From Guillardia theta CCMP2712 (Eukaryota; Cryptophyceae; Pyrenomonadales; Geminigeraceae), in NCBI RefSeq assembly GCF_000315625.1, contig NW_005434524.1:99871-130029 (forward strand): a stretch of 30,159 bases of DNA. The letters are read 5' to 3'. Each line of letters starts with the position of its first letter. The stretch's first letter is position 1. This document shows, piece after piece, positions 28,669-30,159 of the stretch. The translations under genes were made by a program, and so were the position numbers. The notes beneath the pieces were generated by a model, which was not told where the DNA came from, searched no databases, and saw nothing but the letters and a program-made list of their open reading frames with translations.

Positions 28669-28882
28669 CCCATCCAACTTTCCTCCTGCTCCTGCTCCTC
28701 ATCACCATCCTCATCCCTTTCCTTTTCTTCATCTTGATCCTCCCCCCCCTCCCGCTCTTGTTGCTGCTCTCTCTGCCCTTTTCCCATCTTACGTCTCGTC
28801 GCGTGTCGTTTGGATCTCAAGGGAATGCAAGAGGAGCAACAATCTCATCCGTTCAAAAGCAAGTAAACAAGTTTTGTTGAAC

Positions 28883-28992
28883 TCCTCCTCCTCCTCCTCC
28901 TGCCTCTCCTCCTCCTCCTCCTCCTGCCTCTCCTCCTCCTCCTCCTCCTCCTCCTCCTCCTCCTCCTCCTCCTCCTCCTCCTCCTCCTCCTC
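28883..28992. repeat. (CTC)n tract
   Basis: Mostly pure CTC triplets with two CCTGCCT interruptions. It lies beyond the 3' end of the gene encoded on the other strand. Confidence 0.9.
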
Positions 28993-29105
28993 TACTCGAC
29001 TCCTCCCTTGCCATCTCTCTACCTCCTCATTCCCACCCTCTTTGTCACGAAGCATCTTTTTCCTCCTCCGCATCTTCTCTCCTCCCCCTCCATCTCCCAC
29101 ACGTG

Positions 29106-29492
29106 TCAGCTTGCATCGTCGAGCAGTGAAGTCTTATATGTCTCCAGCTGCTCTATCAGCTGCCCTATCAGCTGCTCCTCCTCCGTCAGCGGATTGACCA
29201 CGTGATGCTACCCCCTCCTCCTGCCTCCCCTCCTCTCCCCTCCTGCCAAACTTACACCCCCTCTTCTTCCGCCCCCCACCTGCGCCAGCCCCCTCCTCCT
29301 CCTCCTCCTCCTCCTCCTCCTCCTCCCTCACCTCCTCTGTCTCCTTCTCTCCCATCCTCGTTTGCTCGATCATCCCCTGTAGCGCTGCTTTCTTGCAAAC
29401 TTCCGTGCTGCCATGGTCGAGCGAGAGGAGAGGTTTCTTCATCCAGTCCTTGAGCAAGAGATCATCTGAAGCCTCCTCCTCCTCCCTCCTCC

Positions 29493-29558
<66 letters not shown>

Positions 29559-29972
29559 CCTCTCTCCCCTGCTCCTCCTCCCTCTTCCTCCCTCTCCGTC
29601 TCCCTCCTGCTCCTCCTGCCTCTCCTCCCCCTCTTGCTCCTCCTTGCAAGAGCACCTGAAGCTTGTCGCTGAACTCCCTATTAGGAGTTTCTGACTTGTA
29701 CTCAGCGCTTGCGTCCTGCCATTCTGCTTCCTGTCCTGCGAGTGAGCTAGGAAAGGAAAATTGAGAAGAAGCAACGGGGACAAGAACGTGCGCGAACAAG
29801 AGAGAGAAAATGGAGGCAGCAGGCAGCAGAGAGGAAGAAGGAGGGAGGAAGGAGGAGGGAGCAGAGAGAAAGGAAGAGGAGCGAGGAAGAGGGGGAGACG
29901 TAGCTGTACCTCATGCAAATACTCCGACGATCCTCCGGCATCGTTGAAAGTCACTCCCTTGGACTCTGACGG
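29106..29972 (-). CDS. 3' exons of an unidentified gene (partial at 5' end)
   Basis: Four exons on the minus strand join in phase 0: 29972-29910, 29730-29656, 29448-29332 and 29207-29106, giving the last 118 residues. They read PSESKGVTFNDAGGSSEYLH, then EAEWQDASAEYK, then DWMKKPLLSLDHGSTEVCKK followed by a helix, and a final exon ending LIEQLETYKTSLLDDAS. The splice sites are GT-AG, with donors CATGAG|GTACAG, CTTCAG|GTGCTC and GAGGAG|GTGAGG. The visible part is soluble, acidic and partly helical. The 5' exons lie to the right of the window or in the GGA-rich sequence at its edge. No family recognised. Both internal introns carry hexamer or triplet arrays. Confidence 0.6.
29490..29562. repeat. 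(CTCGTC)n array in an intron of the partial minus gene
   Basis: About twelve CTCGTC hexamers, purine-rich GACGAG on the sense strand. It opens frames reading Arg-Pro, Arg-Gly and Asp-Glu polymers, which are artefacts of the repeat. Confidence 0.88.
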
Positions 29973-30159
29973 CTGTGGGTAACTCCCGTCAGCAGACGAG
30001 CGAGGAGGAGGAGGAGGAGGAGGAGGAGGAGGAGGAGGAGGAGGAAGGGAGGGAGGGAAGGGAGAGGAGGGCGTAAGAGAGGAAAAAGGAGAGAGGAGGG
30101 AAGAGGAAGAGGAGGAGGGAGGGCGGGAGGGTAGAGGAGGGAGTGGAGCGTCGCAGGAC
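29973..30159. repeat. (GGA)n-rich window edge
   Basis: The first intron visible for the partial minus gene, or its flank, is a GGA triplet run (about 30001-30045) followed by further G/A-rich sequence to the end. No exon was recognised in it. Confidence 0.6.

Larger units (their letters stand above)
28572..29105. other. Spacer between convergent genes, triplet arrays
   Basis: It starts with CAT/CGT triplets (about 28590-28668) right after the bHLH-PAS stop, then C/T-rich sequence, then a (CTC)n run (about 28883-28992). Open frames here only translate the repeats (Asp, Ser or Glu polymers). Confidence 0.6.

Overview
The window looks like nuclear DNA of a eukaryotic alga carrying a red-lineage secondary plastid, most likely a cryptophyte (Guillardia-like). 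Three things point there. Most genes are cut by short GT-AG introns (many 45-140 nt) whose phases can be followed exactly. Two predicted proteins begin with a secretory signal peptide whose cleavage site is followed at once by phenylalanine (ASA/F and SEA/F), the hallmark of bipartite plastid targeting in red-derived complex plastids. Introns and spacers are full of (CTC)n/(GGA)n and related hexamer tracts. The species name is inference; the targeting and splicing signals are read from the sequence.

Layout, left to right: (1) the 3' end of an unidentified + gene (to 433); (2) a repeat-rich spacer; (3) a long, many-exon + gene (1552-6530) whose start encodes a signal peptide, a transit-like region and a twin-arginine thylakoid-type signal, and whose end encodes a SPRY-like domain; (4) a nine-exon orphan on the minus strand (6824-8893); (5) a divergent + gene for a membrane-anchored coiled-coil protein (9234-11285); (6) a convergent minus gene for a plastid-targeted membrane protein (11591-12571); (7) an IKS1-like protein kinase on + (13540-15298); (8) a giant minus-strand gene (15995-22666) for a ~2,200-residue Ala/Pro-rich protein with an N-terminal coiled coil and Sfi1-like motifs and a C-terminal PDZ domain; (9) about 3.9 kb without a convincing gene; (10) an apparently intronless bHLH-PAS-like transcription factor on + (26607-28571); (11) the 3' exons of a minus gene running off the right edge (29106-29972 visible).

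The genes do not form an operon or a recognisable pathway; they are ordinary neighbouring eukaryotic genes. Two probably work in the plastid (3 and 6), two are probable regulators (kinase and bHLH-PAS factor), and the giant protein looks like a scaffold. All intron-exon models were made by hand from splice dinucleotides, phase and protein-like character, so individual boundaries may be wrong even where the gene is convincing. No tRNA, rRNA, CRISPR array or intact transposon was recognised.
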